Of a stretch of 64,000 bases of DNA, positions 16,282 to 25,300 are shown one piece after another (positions within the stretch are counted from its first letter, which is position 1; every line of letters begins with the position of its first letter). The DNA is from Pseudoduganella violaceinigra DSM 15887. GTDB lineage: Bacteria > Pseudomonadota > Gammaproteobacteria > Burkholderiales > Burkholderiaceae_D. Made by a program: the position numbers and the translations under genes. The stretch lies in contig NZ_KE384356.1 in assembly GCF_000425385.1 (NCBI RefSeq), positions 504,380 through 568,379 on the forward strand, in the 5' to 3' direction. A model generated the notes under the pieces. The model was not told the DNA's origin. It worked only from the letters and a program-made list of their open reading frames with translations, and did no database searches.

Positions 16282-16656
16282 GTGGAAAATTGCCTGTTCT
16301 GCAAGATTGCAGCGAAACAGATCCCCGCGGCGGTTGTGCATGAAGACGAAGACCTGATGGTGTTCAAGGACATCAACCCGGCCGCGCCGGTGCACTTGCT
16401 CATCATTCCGAAACTGCACCTGTCGACCCTGTCCGACTGCAAGCCGGAGCACGCGCCCCTGCTGGGCAAGATGCTGGCGCTGGTGCCGCAGCTGGCGGAG
16501 CAGCATGACATCGCTGTCGCCTATGAAGCGGATGGCACGCCGGCGCGCGGCTACAAGACCCTGATCAACAGCGGTCCGGATGGCGGCCAGGAGGTGTACC
16601 ACCTGCATATGCACCTGTACGGCGGCCCGCGTCCATGGCGCGGCATGCGGACCTAG
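16282..16656 (+). CDS. HIT-family (HinT-like) nucleotide-binding protein
   Basis: Histidine-triad protein, probably hydrolysing nucleoside phosphoramidates. 124 residues. N-terminal CLFCKIAAKQIPA, then DINPAAPVHLLIIPK near 35-49, and the catalytic triad in VYHLHMHLYGG near 104-114 (HxHxH). Starts at GTG 16282, just after AAGGAATAAAC. Last gene of the his transcript. Placement directly behind hisE is conserved in Burkholderiales and says nothing certain about function. Confidence 0.92.
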   Translation: MENCLFCKIAAKQIPAAVVHEDEDLMVFKDINPAAPVHLLIIPKLHLSTLSDCKPEHAPLLGKMLALVPQLAEQHDIAVAYEADGTPARGYKTLINSGPDGGQEVYHLHMHLYGGPRPWRGMRT

Positions 16657-16690
16657 GTGATGACAAGCACATGACGGTGTGCGCATCGCG

Positions 16691-16696
16691 TATACT
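16691..16696 (+). promoter_or_regulatory. Candidate -10 box for tatABC
   Basis: TATACT lies 33 bases before the tatA start. No good -35 stands at the usual 16-18 base distance. The 70-base gap between the HIT gene and tatA and the presence of this hexamer suggest tatABC has its own promoter in addition to any read-through from the his operon. Confidence 0.4.
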
Positions 16697-16728
16697 GTTC
16701 AAACTAACGATTTTTTAGGGGTTGTGTA

Positions 16729-16962
16729 ATGGGTTCCTTTAGCATTTGGCACTGGCTGATTGTCCTCGTCATCGTGATGCTGGTGTTCGGCACCAAGAAA
16801 CTGGGCAATATCGGCTCCGACCTGGGCAAAGCCGTCAAGGGCTTCAAGGATGGCGTGAAGGGCGCGGACGAAGAGAAGCCAGCCCCGCCGGCAACGCCGC
16901 CATCCCAGGTGACCGACAAGGGCACCATCGACGTGGAAGCCAAGGAAAAGACCAAGCAGTAA
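16729..16962 (+). CDS. tatA: TatA, twin-arginine translocase pore subunit
   Basis: Small membrane protein that forms the Tat translocation channel for folded proteins. 77 residues: a short N-terminal transmembrane helix (FSIWHWLIVLVIVMLVFG, residues 3-20), hinge GTKKLGNIGSDLG, an amphipathic helix (KAVKGFKDGVKG) and a charged C-terminal tail. AGGGG precedes the start. First of tatABC. Confidence 0.96.
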   Translation: MGSFSIWHWLIVLVIVMLVFGTKKLGNIGSDLGKAVKGFKDGVKGADEEKPAPPATPPSQVTDKGTIDVEAKEKTKQ

Positions 16963-16968
16963 TCAGCA

Positions 16969-17469
16969 ATGATCGACCTCGGTCTTACCAAAATCGCCGT
17001 CATCGGGGTAGTGGCCCTGGTCGTCATCGGTCCTGAGAAGCTGCCCAAGGTGGCGCGCATGGCCGGGACGCTGTACGGCCGCGCCCAGCGCTACCTGAAC
17101 GACGTCAAATCCGAAGTCTCGCGCGAAATGGAGCTGGATGAGCTGAAAAACCTGCGCAAGCAGGCCGAGGAAGCCGCCAGCACCTTCAAGGACGAGATGG
17201 AAAACTCCATCGGCAAGGATATGCGCGAGGTGGAGGCGGCGCTGCGCGACCAGGATTCTTCGGCGGCCCCGGCGCTGAACCTGTACACCCCGACCAACGA
17301 CGACATCGCCCGCAAGGCCAGGGACTTCCGCCGCAAGCGCGTGGTGCGCAATGCAGCGGTGCCGCTGTGGTACAAGCAGCAGGCCGGCGTCCGCACCCAC
17401 GTCATCTCCGGCGCGGCGCGCATGAAGCGCCACCGCCCCGGCAGCCGCAACACCGCATCGTTTTTCTAA
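16969..17469 (+). CDS. tatB: TatB, twin-arginine translocase subunit
   Basis: Forms the signal-peptide receptor together with TatC. 166 residues. N-terminal membrane helix LGLTKIAVIGVVALVVIGPEKLP with the hallmark glutamate and GPEKLP hinge (about 18-23), then an amphipathic helix (ARMAGTLYGRAQRYLNDVK) and a long charged, coiled region to about 95. Ends in a basic tail. Stop abuts the tatC start (TAAATG). Confidence 0.95.
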   Translation: MIDLGLTKIAVIGVVALVVIGPEKLPKVARMAGTLYGRAQRYLNDVKSEVSREMELDELKNLRKQAEEAASTFKDEMENSIGKDMREVEAALRDQDSSAAPALNLYTPTNDDIARKARDFRRKRVVRNAAVPLWYKQQAGVRTHVISGAARMKRHRPGSRNTASFF

Positions 17470-18228
17470 ATGAGTCAACAAGAACCCGCCGAAGAGACTT
17501 TCATCAGCCACCTGGTTGAGCTGCGCGACCGTCTGGTCAAGGCCAGCATCGGCATCGCGGTGATGACGGCCCTGATTGGCTTTGGCATCGGCCCGTCCAA
17601 GATCTATGACCTGATCGCCGCGCCGATGATTGCCGCCATGCCGGCGGGCTCGAAGATGATTGCCACCAGCGTGATCTCGCCCTTCCTGGTACCGATGAAG
17701 GTGATGCTGCTGTTCGGCTTTATCCTGTCGCTGCCCTGGGTGCTGTACCAGATGTGGGCGTTCGTGGCGCCGGGCTTGTACCAGCATGAAAAACGCCTGG
17801 TGGCGCCGCTGGTCATCGCCTCCTCCACCTTGTTCATGACGGGCGTGGCATTCTGCTACTTCCTGGTGTTCGGCAAGGTGTTCGCCTTCATCAACCAGGT
17901 GTCGCCGAGCTCGATTGCCGTGATGCCGGATATTGAAAATTACCTCGACTTCGTCATGTCGATGTGCCTGGCTTTCGGCTGCGCTTTCGAGGTGCCGGTG
18001 GTGGTGGTGGTGCTGGTGCGCATGGGACTGGTCTCGGTCACCAAGCTCAGGGAATGGCGCGGCTATGTGATCGTGGCTGCGTTCGTGATCGCCGCCATTG
18101 TGACCCCGCCGGATATCGTCAGCCAGTTCTCGCTGGCGATCCCGATGTGGCTGCTGTTTGAGATTGGCGTGATCCTGTCGCCGATGTTCGTCAAGGCCAC
18201 CACGGCGCCTGAAGAAAAGGCGGACTAA
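17470..18228 (+). CDS. tatC: TatC, twin-arginine translocase receptor subunit
   Basis: Polytopic core of the Tat receptor. 252 residues with six predicted membrane segments. N-terminal EETFISHLVELRDRLVKA is the conserved region that contacts the twin-arginine signal. The loop LPWVLYQMWAFVAPGLYQHEK is split around residues 77-98 and includes the conserved F-x-x-PGL(Y) element. The C terminus is cytoplasmic and acidic. It ends at a palindrome shared with the convergent gene at 18272. Confidence 0.96.
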   Translation: MSQQEPAEETFISHLVELRDRLVKASIGIAVMTALIGFGIGPSKIYDLIAAPMIAAMPAGSKMIATSVISPFLVPMKVMLLFGFILSLPWVLYQMWAFVAPGLYQHEKRLVAPLVIASSTLFMTGVAFCYFLVFGKVFAFINQVSPSSIAVMPDIENYLDFVMSMCLAFGCAFEVPVVVVVLVRMGLVSVTKLREWRGYVIVAAFVIAAIVTPPDIVSQFSLAIPMWLLFEIGVILSPMFVKATTAPEEKAD

Positions 18229-18241
18229 AGGAGGGGGACGA

Positions 18242-18263
18242 GCCCTTGAGCATGCTCAAGGGC
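18242..18263. terminator. Perfect 22-bp palindrome between convergent genes
   Basis: GCCCTTGAGC followed by ATGCTCAAGGGC reads the same on both strands. It lies 14 bases past the tatC stop and 9 bases past the stop of the opposite gene. No T tract follows on either side, so intrinsic termination would be weak; it may act as a two-way terminator or mRNA-end stabiliser. Confidence 0.55.
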
Positions 18264-18271
18264 GCTGTCGC

Positions 18272-20167
18272 TTACTGCATCAACTCTTTGATCACGCGCA
18301 CCGGCGCGCTGCCGTAGCTCAGGAAGTCTTCGTGGAATTCCTTGAGCGAAAACTTGCTGCCCAGGGCGGCACGGCGCTGCTCGCGCAGTTCCATAATTTC
18401 CGAGAAGCCGGAGAAATAGCTGGCCAGCTGCACGGAGGTCAGCTGCGCGCGGCGCCATTTCTCTTTTGCTTCGGCCGGCGTCTGGAAGGCCTGGCGCGTC
18501 AACAGGTCGATCGCCTGCTGCTCGTTCATGTCCAGCACGTGCACGCTGTAATCGAGGATGGTGTTGGTGACGCTGCGCAGGTTCCACTTCGAGTACATCA
18601 GCCACATTTCAGGCGCGTTGTTGCCGTAGCCCGATTCCAGCATCATGCGTTCGCTGTAGACCGCCCAGCCTTCCACCATGGCGCCGTTGCCGAAGATCGA
18701 CTTCACGATCGAAGGCGACTTGTTGGCGTACACCAGCTGCGCATAATGGCCGGGAACCGCCTCGTGCATGTTCAGGATCTGCAGGATCCAGTGGTTGTAC
18801 TCGCGCAGCGTGGATTCGGCCTGCTCCGGCGTGGCGTCGTCCAGCGGCGTCACGTTGTAGTAGGTGCGGTCCTGCGGGCGATACGGGCCGGGCGCTTCGA
18901 TGCTGGCGCCGGCCACGCCGCGCTGGTAGGCCGGTGTTTCACGCACCACCAGCGGCTTGTTCGGGTCCAGCGTCAGCAGGTTGTTCTTGCTCACCCAATC
19001 CTGCAACAGCGGGATCTGGCGGCGGATCTCGGGGAAGAATTGTTCGCGCGGCACGTGGTTGATGGACAGCTTGTCGATCATCATGCCGATCTTGGCGAAG
19101 CGGTCGGCAGGCTTGGCCTGGTCGGCCAGGTATTTGGGCCACAGTTCGTCCGCGATGCGGTCCATATTCGACAGCAGCTGCTCGCGGGTCGCCAGCGCTT
19201 TCTGGTAAGTCTGTTCCGCATTGCTGCCGGCCTGGATGTCGAAGCCGAACTTGGCTTCGTACAGCTCCTTGCCGATGCGGAAGGAGCGCGCGCCGCTGAC
19301 GGCGAGCGACTTGTCCAGTTCACCGAGCCAGGCCGCATAAGCCTCCACGGCGGTCTTGGCCGCTGCGATGCGCTGCGCGAACAGATTCTTTTCGTTCGCG
19401 TTCAGGATCGAATCCTGGGCCTGTTTGTCCAGGTCGGCCAGCACGGTCAGCACGCCTGGCGCCTGGTCGATAGCCAGCTTCACGTGTTCACGCGTGGGAT
19501 TCTTGATGCTGTTGCGCGCCGCCTCGTAATAGGCGGGGACGCCGGCGATGCGGCGCAGCAGGGTGCGCAGGCGCTGCGGCTTGGCCGCGTATTCGGTGTT
19601 CAGTACGAAATCGATCGGGCTGGCGATGTTGTACAGCGACGGATTCCACTCCCATTCGCGGAACGTGGTCAGGTACCAGCGGTCGGAATTGAGCTTGTTC
19701 TGCAGCAGGCCGAGATCGGTGCGCTGTTTCGGCGAAAGCTGTTTGACGTCGACTTTGGCGAATTTCGCCAGCCATTCATCGATGAAGGCCAGTTGCTGGT
19801 CGCGGTAGGCCTGGTCGGGGATACTGAGTTGGGCGGCCGTGTCGTATTTGCCGACCGAGATGGCGGTTTCCGGATCGATGCGCCACAGCGCACCGAGGAA
19901 TTGGCCGGCCTGGCCGTCGAACGCCTTGTCCTGCCGGCGTTCCGGTGGCAGGGGCTTGGCGGCAGCTGCCGTAGTCGCTTTCTGCGCCTTGGACTTGCCG
20001 CCCTTGGCGGACTTGGAGGAGGCGGCCGCTTTGCCTTTGCCGCCGGATTTCTTGCTGACGACAGTTTTGGCCGCCGTCGTGGTTTTCCTGGCCTTTGCCG
20101 CGGCGTCGGCTGGCGCGAGGGCCAGGCTCAACATCATCGCGGCAAGGGCGATTTTGGTCTTCATCAT
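18272..20167 (-). CDS. DUF885 family secreted metallo-carboxypeptidase-like protein
   Basis: Predicted exported zinc peptidase of the DUF885 family (related to M32-type enzymes). 631 residues: a signal peptide at 1-23, then a low-complexity Ala/Lys/Thr/Ser linker at about 25-70, then the DUF885 domain to the end. The putative zinc site HEAVPGH is at 468-474, followed by GAMVEGWAVYSERMMLESG around 494-512, where the EGW glutamate is the expected third ligand. The long basic linker is unusual and resembles those of cell-wall-bound proteins. Substrate unknown. Convergent with tatC. Confidence 0.85.
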   Translation of the reverse strand: MMKTKIALAAMMLSLALAPADAAAKARKTTTAAKTVVSKKSGGKGKAAASSKSAKGGKSKAQKATTAAAAKPLPPERRQDKAFDGQAGQFLGALWRIDPETAISVGKYDTAAQLSIPDQAYRDQQLAFIDEWLAKFAKVDVKQLSPKQRTDLGLLQNKLNSDRWYLTTFREWEWNPSLYNIASPIDFVLNTEYAAKPQRLRTLLRRIAGVPAYYEAARNSIKNPTREHVKLAIDQAPGVLTVLADLDKQAQDSILNANEKNLFAQRIAAAKTAVEAYAAWLGELDKSLAVSGARSFRIGKELYEAKFGFDIQAGSNAEQTYQKALATREQLLSNMDRIADELWPKYLADQAKPADRFAKIGMMIDKLSINHVPREQFFPEIRRQIPLLQDWVSKNNLLTLDPNKPLVVRETPAYQRGVAGASIEAPGPYRPQDRTYYNVTPLDDATPEQAESTLREYNHWILQILNMHEAVPGHYAQLVYANKSPSIVKSIFGNGAMVEGWAVYSERMMLESGYGNNAPEMWLMYSKWNLRSVTNTILDYSVHVLDMNEQQAIDLLTRQAFQTPAEAKEKWRRAQLTSVQLASYFSGFSEIMELREQRRAALGSKFSLKEFHEDFLSYGSAPVRVIKELMQ

Positions 20168-20246
20168 AATTCAACCTCTTACTAGTGCAGCGTGCGAGAT
20201 TATCACAAGCCGGGTATGGCGCGCGCCCCGGCGTGGGGCGGATGGT

Positions 20247-21125
20247 TCATTTTGCCGCCTGGTTCAAACCGCGCAGTATCAGCGGCTTGAGGCAGTTGCG
20301 CTGCGTCTCGTCCTTGCTTTCGCCGAGATTGATATACAGCGGCTGCAGGAATGATTTCAGATTATGGAAGCGCGCCAGCGCCGCCTGGCGGCTGCCGGCC
20401 GCTGGCGCAGGCGCCGTAAGGCGGCTGAACCAGTTGTCCCAGTCGCTGCATTGCAGCGTCCTGGCGCGCGACAGGTAGAAGATCGGCGCCATCAGGCGCT
20501 CGCCTTCGCCGTAATGGTAGAAATGTTCGCCTTCCGGTGCGATCTGGCTGGCGATGGCGGACAGCATCTGTTCGTGTTCCGCACGGCCCAGGGCCGGATT
20601 GAGCGACAGCTGCAGCATGATGTCCGCGGCGTGGGCGACGCCATGGCGCCAGCCCTGCTTTTCGTCGAAGCCGCGGTAGTCGCGCACCGCGCGCAGGTAG
20701 TCCGCAGCGGCACCGACCAATTGCCTGCGCTGCTCCGGCGTCAGGAAGGGCTGGACGCGGTCCACGCGCGCGACGTCGGCCAGCACCAGCGCCGCGAACG
20801 GGCGTGAAAAGCCTTCGGGGTCGGGGGCAAGCAGCTGCGCGCTCAGGCGCATCCGCAATTCCTGCACCGTGGCGGTATCGAGCTTGCCGGCGCGCATCCA
20901 CGCCTGCAAGGCTTCAAACGCCAGCTCGTCGCGTTCGACCGGATCGGGGGACGCCAGGCAGGCGACGGCTTGCAGGGCCAGCGCCTGGCGCTTGGCGCCG
21001 TCGTCGACCTGCCATTTGGCGGCCTTGGCTTCGCGCAGCGCGTCGGCGGGGCAGTTGCCGGCTGCCGCTGCGAGTCCAGGCAGGGCCAGGGCGAATGCCA
21101 TGGCGGTTCGGATGATCAAGTGCAT
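20247..21125 (-). CDS. DUF2785 domain secreted protein
   Basis: 292 residues, with an N-terminal signal peptide (MHLIIRTAMAFALALPGLAAAAG, cleavage near residue 22). The DUF2785 motif RGFDEKQGWRHGVAHAADIML lies near 165-185. Function is unknown. The open frame continues upstream into the helicase gene, but ATG 21125 is chosen because it starts the signal peptide and GGAGACAAG lies before it. 12 bases downstream of the SNF2 gene, so probably cotranscribed with it. Confidence 0.8.
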   Translation of the reverse strand: MHLIIRTAMAFALALPGLAAAAGNCPADALREAKAAKWQVDDGAKRQALALQAVACLASPDPVERDELAFEALQAWMRAGKLDTATVQELRMRLSAQLLAPDPEGFSRPFAALVLADVARVDRVQPFLTPEQRRQLVGAAADYLRAVRDYRGFDEKQGWRHGVAHAADIMLQLSLNPALGRAEHEQMLSAIASQIAPEGEHFYHYGEGERLMAPIFYLSRARTLQCSDWDNWFSRLTAPAPAAGSRQAALARFHNLKSFLQPLYINLGESKDETQRNCLKPLILRGLNQAAK

Positions 21126-21136
21126 CTTGTCTCCTG

Positions 21137-24100
21137 TCAGAAGCGGCGCAAGCCTTCGTTCAGCATCGCCAGCATGTCTTCCGCCGTCATACGGGCGGCG
21201 GTGTCGCTGCCATCGAGCAGGCTGTCGGCCAGTTCGCGCTTGTGCGCGTGCAGTTCGACAATGCCCTCTTCGATGGTGTTGCGGGCCACCAGGCGGTAAA
21301 TGGTGACCGGCCGCAGTTGCCCCATGCGGTGCGCGCGGTCGGAGGCCTGGTCCTCCACGGCGGGATTCCACCAGGGGTCCATGTGGATCACGTAGTCGGC
21401 GGCCGTCAGGTTGATGCCGACGCCGCCGGCCTTGAGGCTGATCAGGAATACATCGCCTTCGCCGGCCTGGAATGCATCCACCGCCTGTTTGCGCGCCGCC
21501 ATCGGGGTGCTGCCGTCAAGGTACTGGTACTGGATGCCGTGGCGGTCCAGGTGGGCGCGAATCAGGGACAGGTGATCGACGAACTGGCTGAAGACCAGCA
21601 CCTTGTGGCGGTTCTCCAGCAAGCCTTCCAGCAGGCGCGCAAAGGCGGCCAGCTTGCTTGACTCCAGGCGCAGCGAAGGCGACACCAGGTTCGGGTTGCA
21701 GCAGACGCGGCGCAGCTTCATGATTTCGGCCAGGATCTGCATCGACTTCCGGTCCGCCGGGCCCTCGATGGCGGCCAGGTTTTCCAGCGCTTCGCGGCGC
21801 AGCGACTCGTACAGCGCGGTTTCTTCCGGCGACAGGTCGACTTCCAGCACGATCTCGGTGCGCGCCGGCAGCTCGGTCAGCACCTGGGCCTTGGTCCGGC
21901 GCAGGACGAAGGGGCCGATCAGGCGGCGCAGGCGGTTGCGCGCACCGACCTCGGCGCGATGGTCCTGCTGGCGCTCGATCGGGCCGGCGAAGCGCAGGTT
22001 GAACTGCTCATGGCTGCCCAGCAGGCCCGGATTGATGAAGCGGAACAGGTTCCACAGTTCGCCCAGGTGGTTTTCCAGCGGCGTGCCGGTCGCCACCATC
22101 TTGAAGCCGCCCTGCAGCGCCATGACGGCCTGCGAGCGCTTGGTGGCGGCGTTCTTGATGTTCTGCGCCTCGTCCAGCACGATGGTGTGCCATACCGGCC
22201 TGGTAAAGCGTTCGGACTCCAGCTGCAGCAGTCCATAGCTGGCGATTACCAGGTCGAACGGGCCGGCATTGCTGATGATCTCGTCGCGCTCGCCGGTCGC
22301 ATACATTTTCACGTTCAGGGTCGGCGCAAAGCGCGCCGCTTCGCCGGCCCAGTTCAGGCAGACCGAGGTCGGCGCCACCACCAGGGTCGGGCCGTGCGGC
22401 GCACGCAGCAGGACCAGGGCCAGCGCCTGCAGCGTCTTGCCCAGCCCCATATCGTCGGCCAGGCAGGCGCCGACGCCCCAATGCGCCAGGCGCGCCAGCC
22501 ATTCGAATCCTGCCAGCTGGTAATCGCGCAATTCCGCCTGCAGGGTGCTTGGCAGCTGGGGCGTGTAGGCGGCGCTCGACGCGATGCGCTGCAGATGTTC
22601 GCGCCACATGGCGTCCGCTTCCACCATGCCGACATCGTTGGCCAGTTCTTCCAGTACGAAGGCGGCGAGGCGGTGCACCTTCACGCCGGCGTCGTCGTCC
22701 TCGCCGTAGGCGGCCAGCTCCGACAGGCGGCGATGCAGTTCCTCGGACAGGGCCAGGAATTCCTTGTCGCCCAGGGCGATAAAGCGGCTTTTGCCGGCGC
22801 GGATCATGTCCAGCAGGGAGCGCAGGTCCAGCACCCGGTCTTCGTCGACCACCAGCTGGCCGCTGGCGGCGAACCAGTCCTTCTTGCTCTTGATGTTCAG
22901 GCGCAGCTGCTTGGTGTAGACCGGCTTGGTCAGGCGGAAGGCTTCTCCTTCAGGCCAGGCCAGCACCACCTTGTCGGGACCCAGCTCCTGCAATTCGGAC
23001 AGCAGCTGCAGGCATAGCGCCGGTTCCCCCAGCAGCCATTCGCCGTGTTCTTCGGTGGCCTGCTCCAGCACTTGGCACTTGAGCACCAGCTGGCGTTCCG
23101 CATCGCGCTCGCCGGCCAGGCTGCGGCGCGCCTGCACCGGGCGGCCATTGACGTCGGCGATGACGTTCTCGGCGCCGGCACCGGGACCGTAGTATGGACC
23201 GGCATCGCGCAACGGGCGCACCTGGATCTGCATCTTCAGGCCCTGCTGGTAGGGCAGCAGATGGATATGCAGGCGCGGGTCGGCGTCGCATTGCTCGGCA
23301 TTGACCGGACCGCCGCCGATGTCCGACTGCACCGTCACCATGGAGGATACGGCGCCGATCGCCTTCAGCACCTGGTCCTTGGCGTGCTGCGGCACGGTCA
23401 GCCCGTCGCCGACGATGGCGGCGATGCGGCGATGCTCGTCCAGCACGCTGACCACGCGCAGGCGGTTCGGCGTTTCGCGCACCACGATCACATTGGCATT
23501 GAGGTCGTCGATGGCTGGCTGCAGGGACAGCTGCAACTGCCCCTGCTGGGTGCGGATCAGCAGCTCCGGCGCGCCGGCCAGCAGCTCGACACGCTTGTCC
23601 GGCGCATCCATCCAGAACACCAGCGGATGCCCCACCAGGGCCAGCACGGCCTGTTCGAGATCGATGTCGTAACGCAGGCCGGAAGAATAGGCCTGGCGCG
23701 AGGGCATGATGGCGCTGCCCACGCGCATGTCCTGCGGCGTCAGGAATTCCATCTGCGCCGCATCGTCGCGCAGGCGCTTGAGCGCCACCGGCCGCGCCTT
23801 GCCCCAGGCGCCGCGCGCATCGCGCTTCTGCTCGCGCGGTTCGATTTCTGCGATGCCTTGCTGCTCGTCGTAGCTGATGGCCCAGACCAGGCGCATTTCG
23901 CCGCCGCTCTCGGCGCCGCCTTGCTGCAGGTTGATCAGGGCCGCCAGCTGGCGCTCCCATGCTTCCTGCCGTTCGAACCAGGCGGCCATGTCGCCAAAGC
24001 CCAGCTGCTCGCGCAATGCGGCTGCGCGCGCCGCCGCGGCGTCGTCGCCGAGATGGCCCAGCAGACTGTCGGCGCCGCCGGCCAGCAGCATGAAGCCGGC

Positions 24101-25300
24101 CGCTTCGGCCGCCTGCGACAGGTCCTGCAGTTCGGCGCGGCGCTGCTTCAACTGCGGCAGCGCAAGCCAGTAATACAGCATGCACTGGAAGGTCTGCGCC
24201 AGCAGCGGCGTTTCCCAGGCGCGCTGGGTCACCAGCTCGGCCTGCATGGTGCCGGCGCGGATCTGGCGCAGCATGCTCAATTGCTGGTAGACCGCGCTGT
24301 CGGCATTTTGCTGCGCGTGCACAGCCAGGTCGAGGTAGCTCTCCGCCGCCTTCAGGTGCTTCGCGTCGCCGCTGCGCAGCAGGGCAAGCACGTAAAGGTG
24401 GCCGGCGATGCCCTGGAACAGGTGCTTGCGCTTGCCCGATTCGCGGCGTATCGCCTTCAGCGCCGCCTCAAAGCCGGCGATCGCGCCGCCGGTATCGCCG
24501 CGCAGCACCAGGACCGCGCTGGCGAAGCATTGCGGCAGCGCGCCTTCCATCCCCTCCAGCAAGCGCGTGGCATCGGCCAGCTTGCCGCACAGGATGGCAT
24601 GTTCGGCCATCGCCAGCCGCAGGGCCGGGCCGATGGCTTGTCCGGCGGCCTGGCGGCGCTGGACGTGGCGCTCGGCGTAGCCGCGCACCACGGGCGCCAG
24701 GCCGGGTTCGCGCTGCGTGTGCTGCACCAGCAGCATCAACACATCGTCCTGCATGGCCGGATGCACCAGCAGCAGCATGCCCGCTTCGAATGGACGGGAG
24801 AAGATGTCAACGATCGGATGCAGCTGCGCCGCTTCGTAGCACGCCATGCAGGCCGCCAGCAGCGGCATCACGTCCTGCGGCGGGCGGCCGCGCAGCAATG
24901 CCATGCGCAGGCGCGCCACGCCGTGGCGGTAGCTGCGCGGCTCGTAGGCGCCGTTCCAGTTCTGGCGCATCGGGTTGAGCGCTTCGTAGGCCTTGCAGAG
25001 ATCGTCGAGCATGTGGGCGCCGATGGCGGCGCGGATCGCGGGCCAGCGCAGGCGCGTGTTGCAAAGGTAGCCGCGCCCCATGACCGCGGTGGTGAACGCC
25101 AGGCGCTCCAGCTTGAGCAAGGGGTCATCCAGCGTCAGCGCGGTGAAGGGCTGGCCGGCGGCGTCGCCCACACCGGCGGCGGCCATGTGGTCGAGGATGG
25201 CCGTGCGGCCCATCGGGTCGCCCACCAGCGACAGCAGGGCGAGGATGGCCTTCTCGGCCGGCCCGAGCGCATCGAATTCCGACAGCAGGGTGTCGCTCAT
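21137..25300 (-). CDS. Large SNF2-family DEAD/DEAH-box helicase
   Basis: 1387-residue Swi2/Snf2-type ATP-dependent DNA translocase. The C-terminal third holds the motor: Walker A in ADDMGLGKTLQALAL near 945-955, DEAQN box near 1043, ATGTPLENHLGELWNLF near 1070, and in the second lobe DPWWNPAVEDQ and RAHRMGQ near 1307-1325. The first 900 residues are mostly helical with TPR-like alanine-rich repeats (about 100-420) and a later region of beta character; no nuclease, methyltransferase or SWIM zinc motif (CxCx(n)CxH) was seen. Start overlaps the upstream peptidase stop by 4 bp. Single large proteins of this type are usually linked to transcription or DNA repair, but no partner is evident here. 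Confidence 0.88.
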   Translation of the reverse strand: MSDTLLSEFDALGPAEKAILALLSLVGDPMGRTAILDHMAAAGVGDAAGQPFTALTLDDPLLKLERLAFTTAVMGRGYLCNTRLRWPAIRAAIGAHMLDDLCKAYEALNPMRQNWNGAYEPRSYRHGVARLRMALLRGRPPQDVMPLLAACMACYEAAQLHPIVDIFSRPFEAGMLLLVHPAMQDDVLMLLVQHTQREPGLAPVVRGYAERHVQRRQAAGQAIGPALRLAMAEHAILCGKLADATRLLEGMEGALPQCFASAVLVLRGDTGGAIAGFEAALKAIRRESGKRKHLFQGIAGHLYVLALLRSGDAKHLKAAESYLDLAVHAQQNADSAVYQQLSMLRQIRAGTMQAELVTQRAWETPLLAQTFQCMLYYWLALPQLKQRRAELQDLSQAAEAAGFMLLAGGADSLLGHLGDDAAAARAAALREQLGFGDMAAWFERQEAWERQLAALINLQQGGAESGGEMRLVWAISYDEQQGIAEIEPREQKRDARGAWGKARPVALKRLRDDAAQMEFLTPQDMRVGSAIMPSRQAYSSGLRYDIDLEQAVLALVGHPLVFWMDAPDKRVELLAGAPELLIRTQQGQLQLSLQPAIDDLNANVIVVRETPNRLRVVSVLDEHRRIAAIVGDGLTVPQHAKDQVLKAIGAVSSMVTVQSDIGGGPVNAEQCDADPRLHIHLLPYQQGLKMQIQVRPLRDAGPYYGPGAGAENVIADVNGRPVQARRSLAGERDAERQLVLKCQVLEQATEEHGEWLLGEPALCLQLLSELQELGPDKVVLAWPEGEAFRLTKPVYTKQLRLNIKSKKDWFAASGQLVVDEDRVLDLRSLLDMIRAGKSRFIALGDKEFLALSEELHRRLSELAAYGEDDDAGVKVHRLAAFVLEELANDVGMVEADAMWREHLQRIASSAAYTPQLPSTLQAELRDYQLAGFEWLARLAHWGVGACLADDMGLGKTLQALALVLLRAPHGPTLVVAPTSVCLNWAGEAARFAPTLNVKMYATGERDEIISNAGPFDLVIASYGLLQLESERFTRPVWHTIVLDEAQNIKNAATKRSQAVMALQGGFKMVATGTPLENHLGELWNLFRFINPGLLGSHEQFNLRFAGPIERQQDHRAEVGARNRLRRLIGPFVLRRTKAQVLTELPARTEIVLEVDLSPEETALYESLRREALENLAAIEGPADRKSMQILAEIMKLRRVCCNPNLVSPSLRLESSKLAAFARLLEGLLENRHKVLVFSQFVDHLSLIRAHLDRHGIQYQYLDGSTPMAARKQAVDAFQAGEGDVFLISLKAGGVGINLTAADYVIHMDPWWNPAVEDQASDRAHRMGQLRPVTIYRLVARNTIEEGIVELHAHKRELADSLLDGSDTAARMTAEDMLAMLNEGLRRF

